64,000 nt of DNA from the NCBI GenBank assembly GCA_009772935.1, contig WOUR01000024.1:1-64000 (forward strand). Direction: 5' to 3'. This document shows positions 9,396 through 19,737 of this stretch, piece by piece (the stretch's first letter is position 1; every line of letters starts with the position of its first letter). This DNA comes from Rhodospirillaceae bacterium (GTDB taxonomy: Bacteria; Pseudomonadota; Alphaproteobacteria; Reyranellales; Reyranellaceae). The notes below the pieces were generated by a model. The model had not been told where the DNA came from and ran no database searches. It saw only the letters and a list, made by a program, of their open reading frames with translations. Position numbers and translations under genes: made by a program.

Positions 9396-10378
9396 TCATT
9401 CGATGGTGATGTTGCCGTCGCGGACGACTTTGCCCCATTTGCCGATCTCTTCGGTGACGAAAGCCGCAAAGCGTGCCGTAGGGGCACCCCCGGCGCCGCC
9501 CCCTGCTCGAGCCAGATCTTCTTCAGGTCGGCCGCCCCGAATGCCTTTGCGACGGCTGCCTGCATCGCCGAGACAATGGCCGCGTCGGTGCCGGCCGGCG
9601 CCCACAGCCCATACCAGGACAGCGATTCGAAGCCCGCCAATCCGGCTTCGGCGGCCGTGGGAATGTCGGGAAAGGCCGGCGAGCGTTCGGCCGAGAAAAC
9701 CGCCAGCGCCCTCGCCTTGCCGCTGCGGATATAGGGGGCCGCACTGCCCAGTCCTTCGAAGACCGCCGTCACTTCACCACTGATAAGCGCCGCCGTGGCA
9801 GGGCCCGACCCCTTGTACGGAACGTGCGTCATGGTAGTGCCCGTCTTCGCGTTGAAAATCTCGCCCGCGAGATGCCGGGTGGTGCCGAGGCCGGCCGATC
9901 CGAAATTCGTCTTGCCCGGATTGGCCTTGCAGTAGGCGATGAATTCCTGAAGCGTCTTCGCCGGGGTCCCCGGATAGATCACCAGCACGTCGGGCACCGA
10001 AGCAACGCTCGTCACCGGCACGAGGTCCTTCTGGAGGTCGTACGGAAGTTGCTTGTAGGCGGTGACGGCCACGGCGTGGTGAACCGACCCGAGAAGGAAC
10101 GTGTAGCCGTCCGGCTTCGCCTTGGCGACGATCGCGGCGCCGACCGTGCCTCCGGCACCCGCGCGATTGTCGACCACGACCTGCTGGCCCAGTTCCTGTG
10201 ACAGCTTGGCGGCGAAGGGCCGGGCGAAGGTGTCGGTTCCACCGCCGGGTGCGAAGGGAACGACCAGCGTGATGGTCCGGCTGGGCCAAGCCTGCGCACG
10301 AGCCAAGCCCGCCAGAAAGGGGACCGCAATGGCACCCGCCAGAATGGCGCGGCGCGCCGGTCCCGTCTTCGTATGCAT
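9396..10378 (-). pseudogene. Bug-family solute receptor with a frameshift near the 3' end
   Basis: The reading frame starts at 10378 with a leader (ARRAILAGAIAVPFLAGLARAQ) and family motifs (TLVVPFAPGGGTDTFARP, NRAGAGGTVGAAIVAKAKPDGY, VPYKGSGPATAALISGE). Up to IWLEQGAAPG it matches a normal receptor. The frame then runs into arginine/serine-rich sequence to 9266. The expected family C-terminus (PTARFAAFVTEEIGKWGKVV...) continues in a neighbouring frame and stops at 9396. One base missing from the C5 run at 9487-9491 explains this. Either a recent inactivating deletion or a sequencing error; if corrected, it is a normal receptor of about 327 residues. AAGGGGGG precedes the start. Confidence 0.8.
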
Positions 10379-10476
10379 AGCAATCCCCCCTTGTCATCCG
10401 TCCGCTTATTCGAGAAGCGCGACGGTTTCGTGACGGAAGATTGCCATGTGAACGCGGCGCTGTCGCCGCCGCGCTC

Positions 10477-11949
<1,473 letters not shown>

Positions 11950-11952
11950 CCC

Positions 11953-12270
11953 CTACTCCACCACTTTCGGCACGGTGAAGAAGCCGCCGGCGTTCTTGTC
12001 GGAAGGATCGAGAAAGACCGCGCCGCCCGGTGCGTTGGCAAGCACCTTGGCCGCAATGCCGCCGTCGGTGACCTTGTCGGCGCGCATGGGAAGCGTCACG
12101 TCGGAGACCGACGACATCGGCTCGACATTGTTGGTGTCGACTTCGTTTAACTGCTCGATCCAGGCAAAAATGCCCGAAAGCTCGCCGGCCAGCGGCGCCA
12201 GCTCCTCCTCAGGAACCTTCAGACGGGCCAGTCGCGCGATGCGCGCCACCGTCTCCTTGTCGAGCGACAT
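11953..12270 (-). CDS. gatC: Asp/Glu-tRNA amidotransferase subunit C
   Basis: A 105-residue protein with the standard GatC pattern: SLDKETVARIARLARLKVPEEE, an amphipathic helix pair, the VDTNNVEPMSSV motif, and LPMRADKVTDGG with a C-terminal FFTVPKVVE. GatC wraps around GatA and GatB and stabilises the complex. It is the first gene of the gatC-gatA unit. A 90-base gap to the convergent-side antiporter gene must hold its promoter or at least its leader. Confidence 0.97.
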   Translation of the reverse strand: MSLDKETVARIARLARLKVPEEELAPLAGELSGIFAWIEQLNEVDTNNVEPMSSVSDVTLPMRADKVTDGGIAAKVLANAPGGAVFLDPSDKNAGGFFTVPKVVE

Positions 12271-12360
12271 TCCAGCACTCCATAACGCCCAGAAACAAAG
12301 CAGTAATCGCGGTTGGTAGCCGGTCTGCCCTGCGCGGGCAACCGAACCGTAGGGCTTGCG

Positions 12361-14844
12361 TCAGGCTCGCCGGGCCGCCACTTCCTCGATTGCGGCCCGC
12401 ACCTCGGGCTTGCGCGACAGCAGCTGGTTGAAATCCTTCTTGTAGAGAACCAGCAGGTGGCAGTAGCCGTTGGCGACGACGTCGGCATTGCGCGGCTGTG
12501 AACTCAGAAGTCCCATCTCGCCGAAGAAATCACCTTCCTTGAGGGTTACCGTGACGGTCCGAGCATGGACGGTCACCTCACCTGCGGCGACGAAGTACAT
12601 GGCATCGGACGGTCCGCCGACCCGAATGATCTTCTCTCCCGGGAAGGCGACCAGGGCGCGAAGACGCTTGCCGACCTGGACGATGGTCTCCCGGTCCAGC
12701 GCCGCGAACAGCGACACACGACCGATCATCGCCTGCAGCTCGAGGCCGAGGTCGAGCGGCGGTCGCTGGCTCACGGCGCCGCGCCGTTCGGCGAGTTGAT
12801 CCCGGAGGTCGTTGTAGACCTCGCGGCTGATGATGCCCTCATGCAGCCGGCGGACGTACTCGGCCGCCTCGAAGCGAATTGCGGCCCGCTCGAGCTGGCG
12901 CTGCTGCACCGACTCCGAGTAACCGGGATACTGCAGCGAGAGTGCCCGGAGCGCGCCCTCCACGCCGAGCTGACGGTTACTTATCAGGGTAGCGAGGCGC
13001 TCTTCGGCGTCGTGTTCCAGGAGGTCGGCGATCGAGTTCGCGTTGAACGTCGCGAGCTCACTCAACACGCTGAGCGACACCATCAGGATTTCGAAACGGT
13101 CGGCCAGCCGGTCGGTCAGCATGCGCTCGAAGCCGAAGCGCCGATGCAGCCACAGTGCGACACGGAAGCCGTAGTTGGGCTTCGAAATCTCCTCGAGCCA
13201 CTCCTCGTAACCCTGCACCCCTTTGTCGCGGACCGTGTCGATCAAACGGTCCGCACTTGCCGCCAGGATCGCCACCATGCGGCGTGACAGGATCTGCTGC
13301 TGGAACTGTTCCAGATAGAGTTCCTTCTCGCGCGTGCAGAGCGTCACCAGGCCGATCTTGACGCGCTCATCGAGATCCAGCGCCAAGTCCGGCGGCACCG
13401 GTTCGACGGCAGGATCTCCCGCCGAGGCCGGATCGACGGCGAACCCGTCGGTGCGTTCATTATGCTGGCGGATGATCTGCTGGAGATGCCGCTCGACGTT
13501 GATGCGCGAGAGGGCCAGTACCCGGTCGCGCAGAGCCAGTTCGAGGCGGCTGAGCTTGTCGAGGCCGAACAGGTGCATCACGAGTCCGAGTGTCGTTGCA
13601 TTCACGAATAGGGTGAACAGCACGAACAGGACGGCCGAGATGGCGATGAAGTCGCGTGTCGCTTCGGGGAGCTGCAGATTGCCGGCGGCCACCATGGCCA
13701 GCACGATCGTCACCGCGCCGCGCAGGCCGCCCCAGACCAGGATTGCCTTGTAGCGACGGTTCACCGGCTGGACGAGCTTGAAGGCTTCCAGCGCCGGCAG
13801 CATACCGAACACGACCAGCGCACGCGCCGAGAAGGCACCGACCGCGACGGCCACGACACCCCAGATATACAGCCAGCTGATCTTCAGGAGCACGTCGGCT
13901 GCGATCATCGAAGCCAACACGAAGATGAGGCAGTTCGCCCAGAATTCGAGCTGAGCCCAGAGCTGGCGCAACGCCGTCCATTGTCGGGGATGCAGGTGGG
14001 TCGGCCCATAGGCCGCCACGGTGAGTGCGGCCATGACGACCGAGACCACGCCGGAAACATGGAGGTAGCGGTCGGCGACGATGAAACTGAGATAGGTGAG
14101 GCTCACCGTGACCGAGGCGATGGCGGCGTCCGACTCGCCCAGTCGCGGCAGGATCATCATGGCCACCCGCGCCATGGCGAAGCCCAGGACGAGGCCGCCG
14201 ACGAACTCGCGCAGGAACACGCCGACCGCCGACGTAGGATCGGCCGGCATGGCGGAATCGCCAGACGCGCGGGCGATCAGGATGCCCATGAACAGGCCGA
14301 ACGCCGCAATGGCCACGGCGTCGTTCAGCAGCGACTCGCCCTCGGCCAGGATCGAAAGCCTCTTGGGTGCGCCAACGTCGCGGAAAATGCCGATGACCGC
14401 CGCCGGATCGGTCGTCGAGACGACCGCGCCGAGCAGGAGGCAGACCACGATGTCGATGCCGGTTGCCAAGTGGACGACCCCCGCAACGCAGGCGATGCAG
14501 ACGAGCACGGCAACGACCGCCAGCAGGAGGACGGCGTGGATCTCGTCCATCAGGCGCCGGACGTCGATCGTCAGGCCGGCCGTGAACAGCAGGGGCGGAA
14601 GGAAAAGCGGCAGAAACACCTCCGTGCCGACCTCGAGTTTGTCGAGGCCGACGAAAGCGTCGGACAGGACTCCGAGAGTGATGCCGCGGCTGATGATCCA
14701 CGAACCGAGAAACCCCATGCCCATGCCGGCAATCGCCAGCAGCACGGTGTGCGGCAGCCGGAATCGCTCGGCGAGGGGCACCAGCACGCTTACGACGGTG
14801 AGGACGATCGCAATCGCCAGCAGGGCATAAAGAGTATCTGTCAC
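12361..14844 (-). CDS. cation/proton antiporter with C-terminal cyclic-nucleotide-binding domain
   Basis: An 827-residue protein, assigned a GTG start where the first membrane helix begins (TDTLYALLAIAIVL). The first ~400 residues form a CPA1-type Na+/H+ exchanger with about 12 membrane segments; VVSTTDPAAVIGIF and GESLLNDAVAIAAFGLF are the ion-binding and family motifs. A long cytoplasmic region follows. The last ~120 residues are a cNMP-binding fold (LFAALDRETIVQVGKRL, FFGEMGLLSSQPRNADVV) with the Glu and Arg of the phosphate-binding cassette. The layout resembles plant SOS1 and animal SLC9C exchangers, without an obvious voltage sensor. Likely nucleotide-gated sodium or potassium export; ion and ligand not determinable. 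Upstream in-frame codons look non-coding. Confidence 0.88.
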   Translation of the reverse strand: MTDTLYALLAIAIVLTVVSVLVPLAERFRLPHTVLLAIAGMGMGFLGSWIISRGITLGVLSDAFVGLDKLEVGTEVFLPLFLPPLLFTAGLTIDVRRLMDEIHAVLLLAVVAVLVCIACVAGVVHLATGIDIVVCLLLGAVVSTTDPAAVIGIFRDVGAPKRLSILAEGESLLNDAVAIAAFGLFMGILIARASGDSAMPADPTSAVGVFLREFVGGLVLGFAMARVAMMILPRLGESDAAIASVTVSLTYLSFIVADRYLHVSGVVSVVMAALTVAAYGPTHLHPRQWTALRQLWAQLEFWANCLIFVLASMIAADVLLKISWLYIWGVVAVAVGAFSARALVVFGMLPALEAFKLVQPVNRRYKAILVWGGLRGAVTIVLAMVAAGNLQLPEATRDFIAISAVLFVLFTLFVNATTLGLVMHLFGLDKLSRLELALRDRVLALSRINVERHLQQIIRQHNERTDGFAVDPASAGDPAVEPVPPDLALDLDERVKIGLVTLCTREKELYLEQFQQQILSRRMVAILAASADRLIDTVRDKGVQGYEEWLEEISKPNYGFRVALWLHRRFGFERMLTDRLADRFEILMVSLSVLSELATFNANSIADLLEHDAEERLATLISNRQLGVEGALRALSLQYPGYSESVQQRQLERAAIRFEAAEYVRRLHEGIISREVYNDLRDQLAERRGAVSQRPPLDLGLELQAMIGRVSLFAALDRETIVQVGKRLRALVAFPGEKIIRVGGPSDAMYFVAAGEVTVHARTVTVTLKEGDFFGEMGLLSSQPRNADVVANGYCHLLVLYKKDFNQLLSRKPEVRAAIEEVAARRA

Positions 14845-14910
14845 CTTGTCTGAGCACCTTTCCCTCGGGCCGTGTCGACCCGGACCGCTGCACGCCTTAT
14901 AACCTCGGCA

Positions 14911-15678
14911 ATGGCCCGCTTGGCAGTCCTGATTCACGGCATGTGGGGAACATCCGGCGTCTGGCATCATTGGCGCCCGTTCCTCGAGGAGCGTGGGTGG
15001 CAAACCATTGCACACTCGCTGAGACACCATGACGTGCCGCCGGATGCCCCGCCCCCCGCGCTCGGCAAGACCAGCCTGCTCGACTATGTCGCCGATCTGG
15101 AGAAGATGATCCTCGCTCTGCCGGAGAAGCCGGTGGTCATCGGACACTCGATGGGTGGACTGCTGGCGCTGCTACTGTGCGCCAAGGGCCTGGCGCGGGC
15201 CGGTGTGCTGCTCACTCCCGCTCCACCGTCGAGCATCCTCGCGATCAGGCCCTCCAACCTGCTGGCCTTCGCCCGGATCCAGGCGCGCTGGGGCTGGTGG
15301 CGAAAGCCGCACAGGGCCACCCTCGGCGAGGCGCTTGCGTACACCTTCAATACGGCAGACCGCGCCATGGGTGAGAAAGAGCATTTGGCCTTCGTTAACG
15401 AGTCGGGACGTGCGCTGCTCGAGATCGCCCTGCCCTGGCTCGATCGGACCAAGGCCGCGACGGTCGATCCACGACGCGTGACCGTGCCCCTGCTCTTCGT
15501 CGCCGCGGAGAAGGACAGGCTCGTACCACCCGGCGTCGTGCGGCGCACGGCGAAGCATTTCGCGCACGTGTCCGACTATGTCGAGTTTGATGACCAGGGA
15601 CACTGGGTGCTCGGCCAGCCGGGCTGGGAGCGAGTTGCCGACCACGCCGAGGCCTGGCTCACAGGCAAGGCGACCTGA
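14911..15678 (+). CDS. alpha/beta hydrolase
   Basis: A 255-residue alpha/beta-fold hydrolase. It opens with ARLAVLIHGMWGTSGVWHHW (oxyanion-hole HGMWG), carries the nucleophile elbow VIGHSMGGLLALLL, an acid residue in FVAAEKDRLVPP, and a catalytic His in DQGHWVLGQPG. No signal peptide, so cytoplasmic. Substrate unknown; esterase/lipase-like. The start at 14911 was preferred to an upstream ATG because the family fold begins directly there. The stop codon abuts the ruvX start (TGAATG), so the two are cotranscribed. It is divergent from the antiporter. Confidence 0.87.
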   Translation: MARLAVLIHGMWGTSGVWHHWRPFLEERGWQTIAHSLRHHDVPPDAPPPALGKTSLLDYVADLEKMILALPEKPVVIGHSMGGLLALLLCAKGLARAGVLLTPAPPSSILAIRPSNLLAFARIQARWGWWRKPHRATLGEALAYTFNTADRAMGEKEHLAFVNESGRALLEIALPWLDRTKAATVDPRRVTVPLLFVAAEKDRLVPPGVVRRTAKHFAHVSDYVEFDDQGHWVLGQPGWERVADHAEAWLTGKAT

Positions 15679-16155
15679 ATGCCGGTAATGGACTTCCCCG
15701 AGTTCAAGGCGCTGCTCGTGCGCGACGGCCGGTTGATGGCGCTCGATCTTGGCAGCAAGACGATCGGCATCGCCACCTCCGACGTGATGAGAATGCTGGC
15801 AACGCCCCTCACCACCTTGAAGCGCACGAAACTGGGGGCGGATCTCGCCACCCTCGCCGAACTCACGCGCAAACATGAGGTCAAGGCGCTGGTGGTCGGG
15901 CTGCCGCTCAACATGGACGGCAGCGAAGGTCCACGCTGCCAGTCGGTCCGTCAGTTCGTGACGAACATTCAGAACCATGGTGCACCTTCTCTCGCCACCC
16001 TGCCCATTGTCTTCCAGGACGAAAGACTCAGCACCGCAGCGGTGACGCGCGGCATGATCGACGACTACGACATGACACGCGCCAAGCGCGCCGAACGTGT
16101 CGATGCGGCCGCGGCCGCCTGGATCCTCGAAAGCGTGATCGCGCGGTTGCGCTAA
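15679..16155 (+). CDS. ruvX: RuvX/YqgF Holliday-junction-resolvase-like protein
   Basis: A 158-residue RNase H-fold protein. The motifs MALDLGSKTIGIATSD (first catalytic Asp), ALVVGLPLNMDGSEGPRC, FQDERLSTAAV and ERVDAAAAAWILE (last acidic residue) match YqgF/RuvX. Members act in pre-16S rRNA 5'-end processing and were first proposed as Holliday junction resolvases. Full family length. It directly follows the hydrolase gene with no gap. An alternative start three codons in (MDFPEF) is possible. Confidence 0.95.
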   Translation: MPVMDFPEFKALLVRDGRLMALDLGSKTIGIATSDVMRMLATPLTTLKRTKLGADLATLAELTRKHEVKALVVGLPLNMDGSEGPRCQSVRQFVTNIQNHGAPSLATLPIVFQDERLSTAAVTRGMIDDYDMTRAKRAERVDAAAAAWILESVIARLR

Positions 16156-16308
16156 CCTTAATCACGCACCGTCGTAACGGTGCTCGACCGTACTGCTCGA
16201 CGAAGTCTGCACGGCGAACGCATACTTCACACTCTGCAACCATGTTGCGCTATTGCAGCTTCGCGCGTACTTCAGTTGTAACCTACATGAACAATGAGGA
16301 ATGGCAGC

Positions 16309-16623
16309 ATGAAGATCAAGTCGATGGCCTTTGATGACTTGGTGGTGATGCGGGCACAGCTTGAAGCCGAAATCGAGATGCGTATTTCAAAGCAGCGCAT
16401 TAAGTTGATCGAAGCTATTGCAGAGATTCGTGGAGCAGTCCCCGCGAGCGGCCGCTCGGAACGACGCGGCAAATCGCATCCGCTCAAGGGAAGAGAACTG
16501 CCGCCCCTCTATCGCAATCCGAAGAATGCCGAAGAAACATGGGCGGGCCGCGGCAATCGCCCGAGATGGCTCACGGCCGCCCTCAAGAGCGGAAAGAAGC
16601 TCGAAAGCTTCCTGATCAAGTAG
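16309..16623 (+). CDS. H-NS family nucleoid protein (HvrA-like)
   Basis: A 104-residue protein. The N-terminal third (LVVMRAQLEAEIEMRISKQRIKL) is a charged helix expected to oligomerise. The C-terminal DNA-binding domain reads YRNPKNAEETWAGRGNRPRWLTAALKSGKKLESFLI across two adjoining blocks, a close match to the H-NS C-terminal consensus with its conserved aromatic and GRG-R-P-W core. Such proteins bind AT-rich DNA and silence or modulate genes. GAGGA lies about eight bases before this start, which decides it against an ATG five codons upstream. The ~150-base leader (16156-16308) should hold its own promoter. Monocistronic and convergent with the MauG-like gene. Confidence 0.9.
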   Translation: MKIKSMAFDDLVVMRAQLEAEIEMRISKQRIKLIEAIAEIRGAVPASGRSERRGKSHPLKGRELPPLYRNPKNAEETWAGRGNRPRWLTAALKSGKKLESFLIK

Positions 16624-16663
16624 AGCCGAAGCCCACACCTCGCGTCGCGGCGTCGAATGCGCT

Positions 16664-17836
16664 TTAAGGGCAGAGCGGCGCCGGCGATGGACGAGCCAGC
16701 GGCTCGGCGTCCAGCGAGCGGAGAAAGGCCACGAGATCGGCGCTCTGCTCCGCCGACAGGCCGAGCGGCCGGACCAGCGGGATGCCGTCGCTGTGGAGGC
16801 GATCGGGACTAACCTCGGAATAGTGCCTTATGACGTCTTCGAGCGTTGCGAGGCTGCCATTGTGCATGTAGGGCCCGCTGCGACCCACCTGGCGCAGGCC
16901 TGGGACACGAAACTCCCCGAAGTTCGCATGCTGACGCTGGACATGCCGCGTACGCCGGGCGTTGTTGCCGGTCGCATCGTCATTGTACTTGCCGAGCAGG
17001 TTGAAGGGGTTGGCTGCCAGCCGCCCCAACCCGCCGAGACGGCCGGAGTCGACCTCTCCGGGTCGTACGAAGAACGGAATCCCGATGTCGCCGAACTCGC
17101 CGCTCGTGAAACGCGGCCCGAGATGGCAGAGATTGCAGTTGGCCTCGCCAATGAACAGTTTCAGGCCGCGTTGCGCCGCGAGCGGATAGCGTGCCGCGCT
17201 TTCGCGATCGCCGCTCACCAGCGCATCCCGGAAGTCATCGAAGGGTGCGCGCGGGCTGACCAGCGTCGCCTGGAAGGCCGCCAAAGCCTTGGCGGTGTCG
17301 ACCAGCAACCGCTCGTCGTCGGTGCCGGGCTTGCTGCCGAATGCTCTTTCATAACCGCAGGCAAACGCTAGATCGCTTCGTAGAAATTCACCGGCGCGCG
17401 TCGGGCCGCCGTTCATCTCTCGGGGATCGAGCAACGGACGGATGCTCTGGGCCCACAGCGAGTCGCCCGCCCCGTCCCAGCCGAACCAGTGCAGGTAGCC
17501 GACGTTCCACAGCGACGGCGTGCGGCGGTCGAGCTCGACCGCTCCGCGCGCCTTGGCGAGACCGTCGCTCCATTCGCGCCCGGCCTGATGGCACTTGGCA
17601 CAGCTCATGCGTCCATCGCCCGACAGGCGCGGCTCGTTGAAGAGATGCTCGCCCAGCGCGATGCCCGCCGGCGTGCCGGACACTTTGTTCGAGGGGTCTC
17701 GCACGGGTGGCGGGGGCCACGGGCCGTGCTGCCCGACTGCCCTGATTTCGTCGGACGACCAGTCGAGCAGCTGCTGCGCACGGACGCCGACGGCTCCCAC
17801 CGCCAGCAACCAAACCAGCAGCAGCAGCAGGCGCAT
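16664..17836 (-). CDS. MauG/cytochrome c peroxidase-like dihaem protein
   Basis: A 390-residue exported protein (leader MRLLLLLVWLLAVGAVGVRAQ). Two c-type haem sites, CAKCH (79-83) and CNLCH (234-238), and the family motifs WNVGYLHWFGWDGAGDSLW, PLLDPREMNGG and GPYMHNGSLATLEDVIRHY (324-338) place it in the bCCP/MauG superfamily. Members either reduce hydrogen peroxide or use a high-valent dihaem state to oxidise a protein partner. Which one applies cannot be read here. Its ATG overlaps the preceding stop (TGATG), so translation is coupled to the YtkA-like gene. Last gene of a four-gene minus-strand operon. Confidence 0.88.
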   Translation of the reverse strand: MRLLLLLVWLLAVGAVGVRAQQLLDWSSDEIRAVGQHGPWPPPPVRDPSNKVSGTPAGIALGEHLFNEPRLSGDGRMSCAKCHQAGREWSDGLAKARGAVELDRRTPSLWNVGYLHWFGWDGAGDSLWAQSIRPLLDPREMNGGPTRAGEFLRSDLAFACGYERAFGSKPGTDDERLLVDTAKALAAFQATLVSPRAPFDDFRDALVSGDRESAARYPLAAQRGLKLFIGEANCNLCHLGPRFTSGEFGDIGIPFFVRPGEVDSGRLGGLGRLAANPFNLLGKYNDDATGNNARRTRHVQRQHANFGEFRVPGLRQVGRSGPYMHNGSLATLEDVIRHYSEVSPDRLHSDGIPLVRPLGLSAEQSADLVAFLRSLDAEPLARPSPAPLCP

Positions 17837-18237
17837 CACTTGAGGATGATGTCGTGCGTCAGGCGCTCGCTGTCGTCGCCGGCACGCACGTCGAAGGTGA
17901 TCTCCCAACGGCCGGGCATGTGGAACAAGAACCCCTCGGCCCTGAAGCGCCCGTCGCCCTTCGCTACGATGGTGGCCCGGTAGTTCATGCCATGTCGATG
18001 CTCGGGCATGTTGGCATCCACGGCCAGCAGCTCGGCGGCACCGCCGTTCCTGGTGCAGACATTCAGGATCAGGGCGAACGGCTCGCCAACCTCGATGCGC
18101 AGCGGATCGGGGCGGAACGCCATCAGGTAGTGCTCGGAGAAGACGACCCATCCGGTGCCGCGCCCGAGGTCGAGCGCACAGTCGGCCCAGGCCGGCGTCG
18201 CCAGAAGAGTTCCCAGCAACGCCGCGGCCAGTCTCAC
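17836..18237 (-). CDS. YtkA/FixH-like exported protein
   Basis: A protein of about 133 residues, assigned a GTG start that overlaps the upstream amidohydrolase stop (GTGA). Leader RLAAALLGTLLATPAWA, then a beta-rich domain. The block ANMPEHRHGMNYRATI, followed by FHMPGRWEITFDV, matches the YtkA-like fold, where Met/His residues in the loop can bind copper. C-terminal ERLTHDIILK. Its stop codon overlaps the MauG-like start. The gene order suggests a periplasmic partner or copper-delivery role for the dihaem enzyme, which is inference. Longer in-frame N-terminal extensions are arginine-rich and unlikely. Confidence 0.75.
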   Translation of the reverse strand: MRLAAALLGTLLATPAWADCALDLGRGTGWVVFSEHYLMAFRPDPLRIEVGEPFALILNVCTRNGGAAELLAVDANMPEHRHGMNYRATIVAKGDGRFRAEGFLFHMPGRWEITFDVRAGDDSERLTHDIILK

Positions 18238-19049
18238 GGCGCGCCTCCGAACAGCCGATCGCCGTTTTCGTAGGCGATCTTGCGCGCAACGTCCGGCGGC
18301 AGGTCCGAAAGCCATTGCCGCGACCAGCGCGCGTTCTCAATCACATAGTGCCAGCGCTCCGGCGTGAAGGTGTCGCTGCCCAGTACGAATCGGTCGGGAA
18401 ACTCGATGAAGAGCTCGCGCCAGCCCGGCGCCACCTTGCCGTTCGAGACGTGTGCCGTGAGGAAGGCGAGATCGCACCACAGGGTCGGATACCGGCGCAG
18501 CATCTCACGCACCTTCTCCGGCCGTTCGAAGCCCGAATGCGCCCACAGGACCTTGGCGTTCGGATCCTGCTGGAAATGCCGCGTCACGGCATCGGCATCG
18601 GAATGCGAATGCAGGAAGAGCCCGTATTGCTTCGCCAACTCCACGACGCGGCGCACGTTGGGCAGGTCGGCATCGGCGCCGTAGATGTGGAACTCGCCGA
18701 TCGCCCTGTACTTGCGCTTCGACAGCAGGTCCTCGAGATACGGGATCAGCGTCGGGTCGTTCGCCCAGGTCGAGATCTCGCCGCGGGAACGATAGGGCCG
18801 CAACTCGGGCACGATCATGTCCGGCGCCACGTCCTGCAGCATCTTGGTGCCCTCGTTGTTCGAGCTCGAGACCATGGCGCGCTTGATGCCCGCCTTCTTC
18901 AGGATCTCGACCACTTCCGCCGGCGGCACGACCGACCAGGCATCGTGGCTGTAGTGCATGTGCGCGTCGAAGATCGGCAACTCGTCGGCGGCCCGGGCGG
19001 TGGACATGCCGGCGGAGAAAAGCAGGAGGACCAGGGCAAGGAGGCGCAT
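18234..19049 (-). CDS. exported TIM-barrel amidohydrolase (amidohydrolase_2 type)
   Basis: A 271-residue protein with a Sec signal (MRLLALVLLLFSAGMSTARAA), then PIFDAHMHYSHD, the HxH-like metal motif of amidohydrolase_2 enzymes. RAIGEFHIYG, LFLHSHSDADAVTRHF and the terminal Asp region RFVLGSDTFTPERWH complete the barrel. Related enzymes are decarboxylases or hydrolases; periplasmic location is unusual. It starts 10 bases after the 2OG oxygenase stop, and its own stop overlaps the YtkA-like start (GTGA). Substrate unknown. Confidence 0.82.
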   Translation of the reverse strand: MRLLALVLLLFSAGMSTARAADELPIFDAHMHYSHDAWSVVPPAEVVEILKKAGIKRAMVSSSNNEGTKMLQDVAPDMIVPELRPYRSRGEISTWANDPTLIPYLEDLLSKRKYRAIGEFHIYGADADLPNVRRVVELAKQYGLFLHSHSDADAVTRHFQQDPNAKVLWAHSGFERPEKVREMLRRYPTLWCDLAFLTAHVSNGKVAPGWRELFIEFPDRFVLGSDTFTPERWHYVIENARWSRQWLSDLPPDVARKIAYENGDRLFGGAP

Positions 19050-19059
19050 CGTCGTTCCT

Positions 19060-19692
19060 TCAGCGGCCGGACTTTGGCGGGCAGGCATAGTTGAAGCTGA
19101 TCGAGATGCGTTCGCCGGGAAAGTGCGCCGGCGGCACCTCGTGACGCAACCAGCTTTCGAAAAGCACCAGGTCGCCGTCATGTGCCGCCACGCTGACGAA
19201 GGCGCGATAGGCCTCCGGGGCGTCGGCTCGCCGCGGCGGCGCGGCCATCTGGTAGGCGAGCCGCGGGTCCTCGAACTTGATCGCGCCGGCCCCCTTCGGC
19301 ACCGACACGTAGTAGGTCCCGCTGACGAAGGAAGTAGGATGGATGTGCATGGAATGGACCGTGCCGGCCGGCATGAGGTTGGCCCAGCAGTCCGTCATCG
19401 CCAGCGTCCGGCCGGCCAGATCGTAGTGCAGGTCGCGCGCGAAGCTCTTCACGTGCGGGTCGATGCGGCGTCGCAGCCGGTCGAACAGCGAGGAGACCAG
19501 GTGCAGACGGTCGAGGGAACCGTAGGAGGTATAGCCGCCGAGGTAGTGCTTGGCCGACCAGCGCTGCCCTGCCGCATCCGAGGCCGCCAGCGACTGGCAC
19601 TCGTCGGCGAGATCCTGGTTGAAGCGCTGCCAGCGCCGGTCGACGAGCGACTCGCGATAGACAAGGGTCGGGAAAAGGGCACGGCTCGTCAT
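19060..19692 (-). CDS. 2OG-Fe(II) oxygenase of the TIGR02466 type
   Basis: A 210-residue protein beginning TSRALFPTLVYRESL, with HSMHIHPTSFVSGTYYVSVP, IKFEDPRLAYQ, LVLFESWLRHEVPPAHF and ERISISFNYACP. These are the conserved blocks of the putative 2OG-Fe(II) oxygenase family TIGR02466: His ligands in HIHP and LRHEV, and an Arg near the C-terminus for 2-oxoglutarate. No signal peptide, so cytoplasmic. It is the first gene of the operon leading to the MauG-like gene. Its start is only 45 bases from the divergent PhyH-type gene, which must share a promoter region. Function of the family is not established as far as I know. Confidence 0.82.
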   Translation of the reverse strand: MTSRALFPTLVYRESLVDRRWQRFNQDLADECQSLAASDAAGQRWSAKHYLGGYTSYGSLDRLHLVSSLFDRLRRRIDPHVKSFARDLHYDLAGRTLAMTDCWANLMPAGTVHSMHIHPTSFVSGTYYVSVPKGAGAIKFEDPRLAYQMAAPPRRADAPEAYRAFVSVAAHDGDLVLFESWLRHEVPPAHFPGERISISFNYACPPKSGR

Positions 19693-19737
19693 GGCGCGAT
19701 TATCGATGATGCGGGCTCCACGTGCTATGCTTTCCGC

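Noticed and set aside
6540..10378. Complete tripartite tricarboxylate transporter operon
   Set aside because: Two receptor genes are present, but no TctA or TctB membrane-subunit gene occurs anywhere in the window.
17836..18340. In-frame extension of the MauG-like gene upstream to 18340
   Set aside because: The extension is Arg-rich, overlaps the YtkA-like gene in another frame, and would remove the clear signal peptide at MRLLLLLVWLL.
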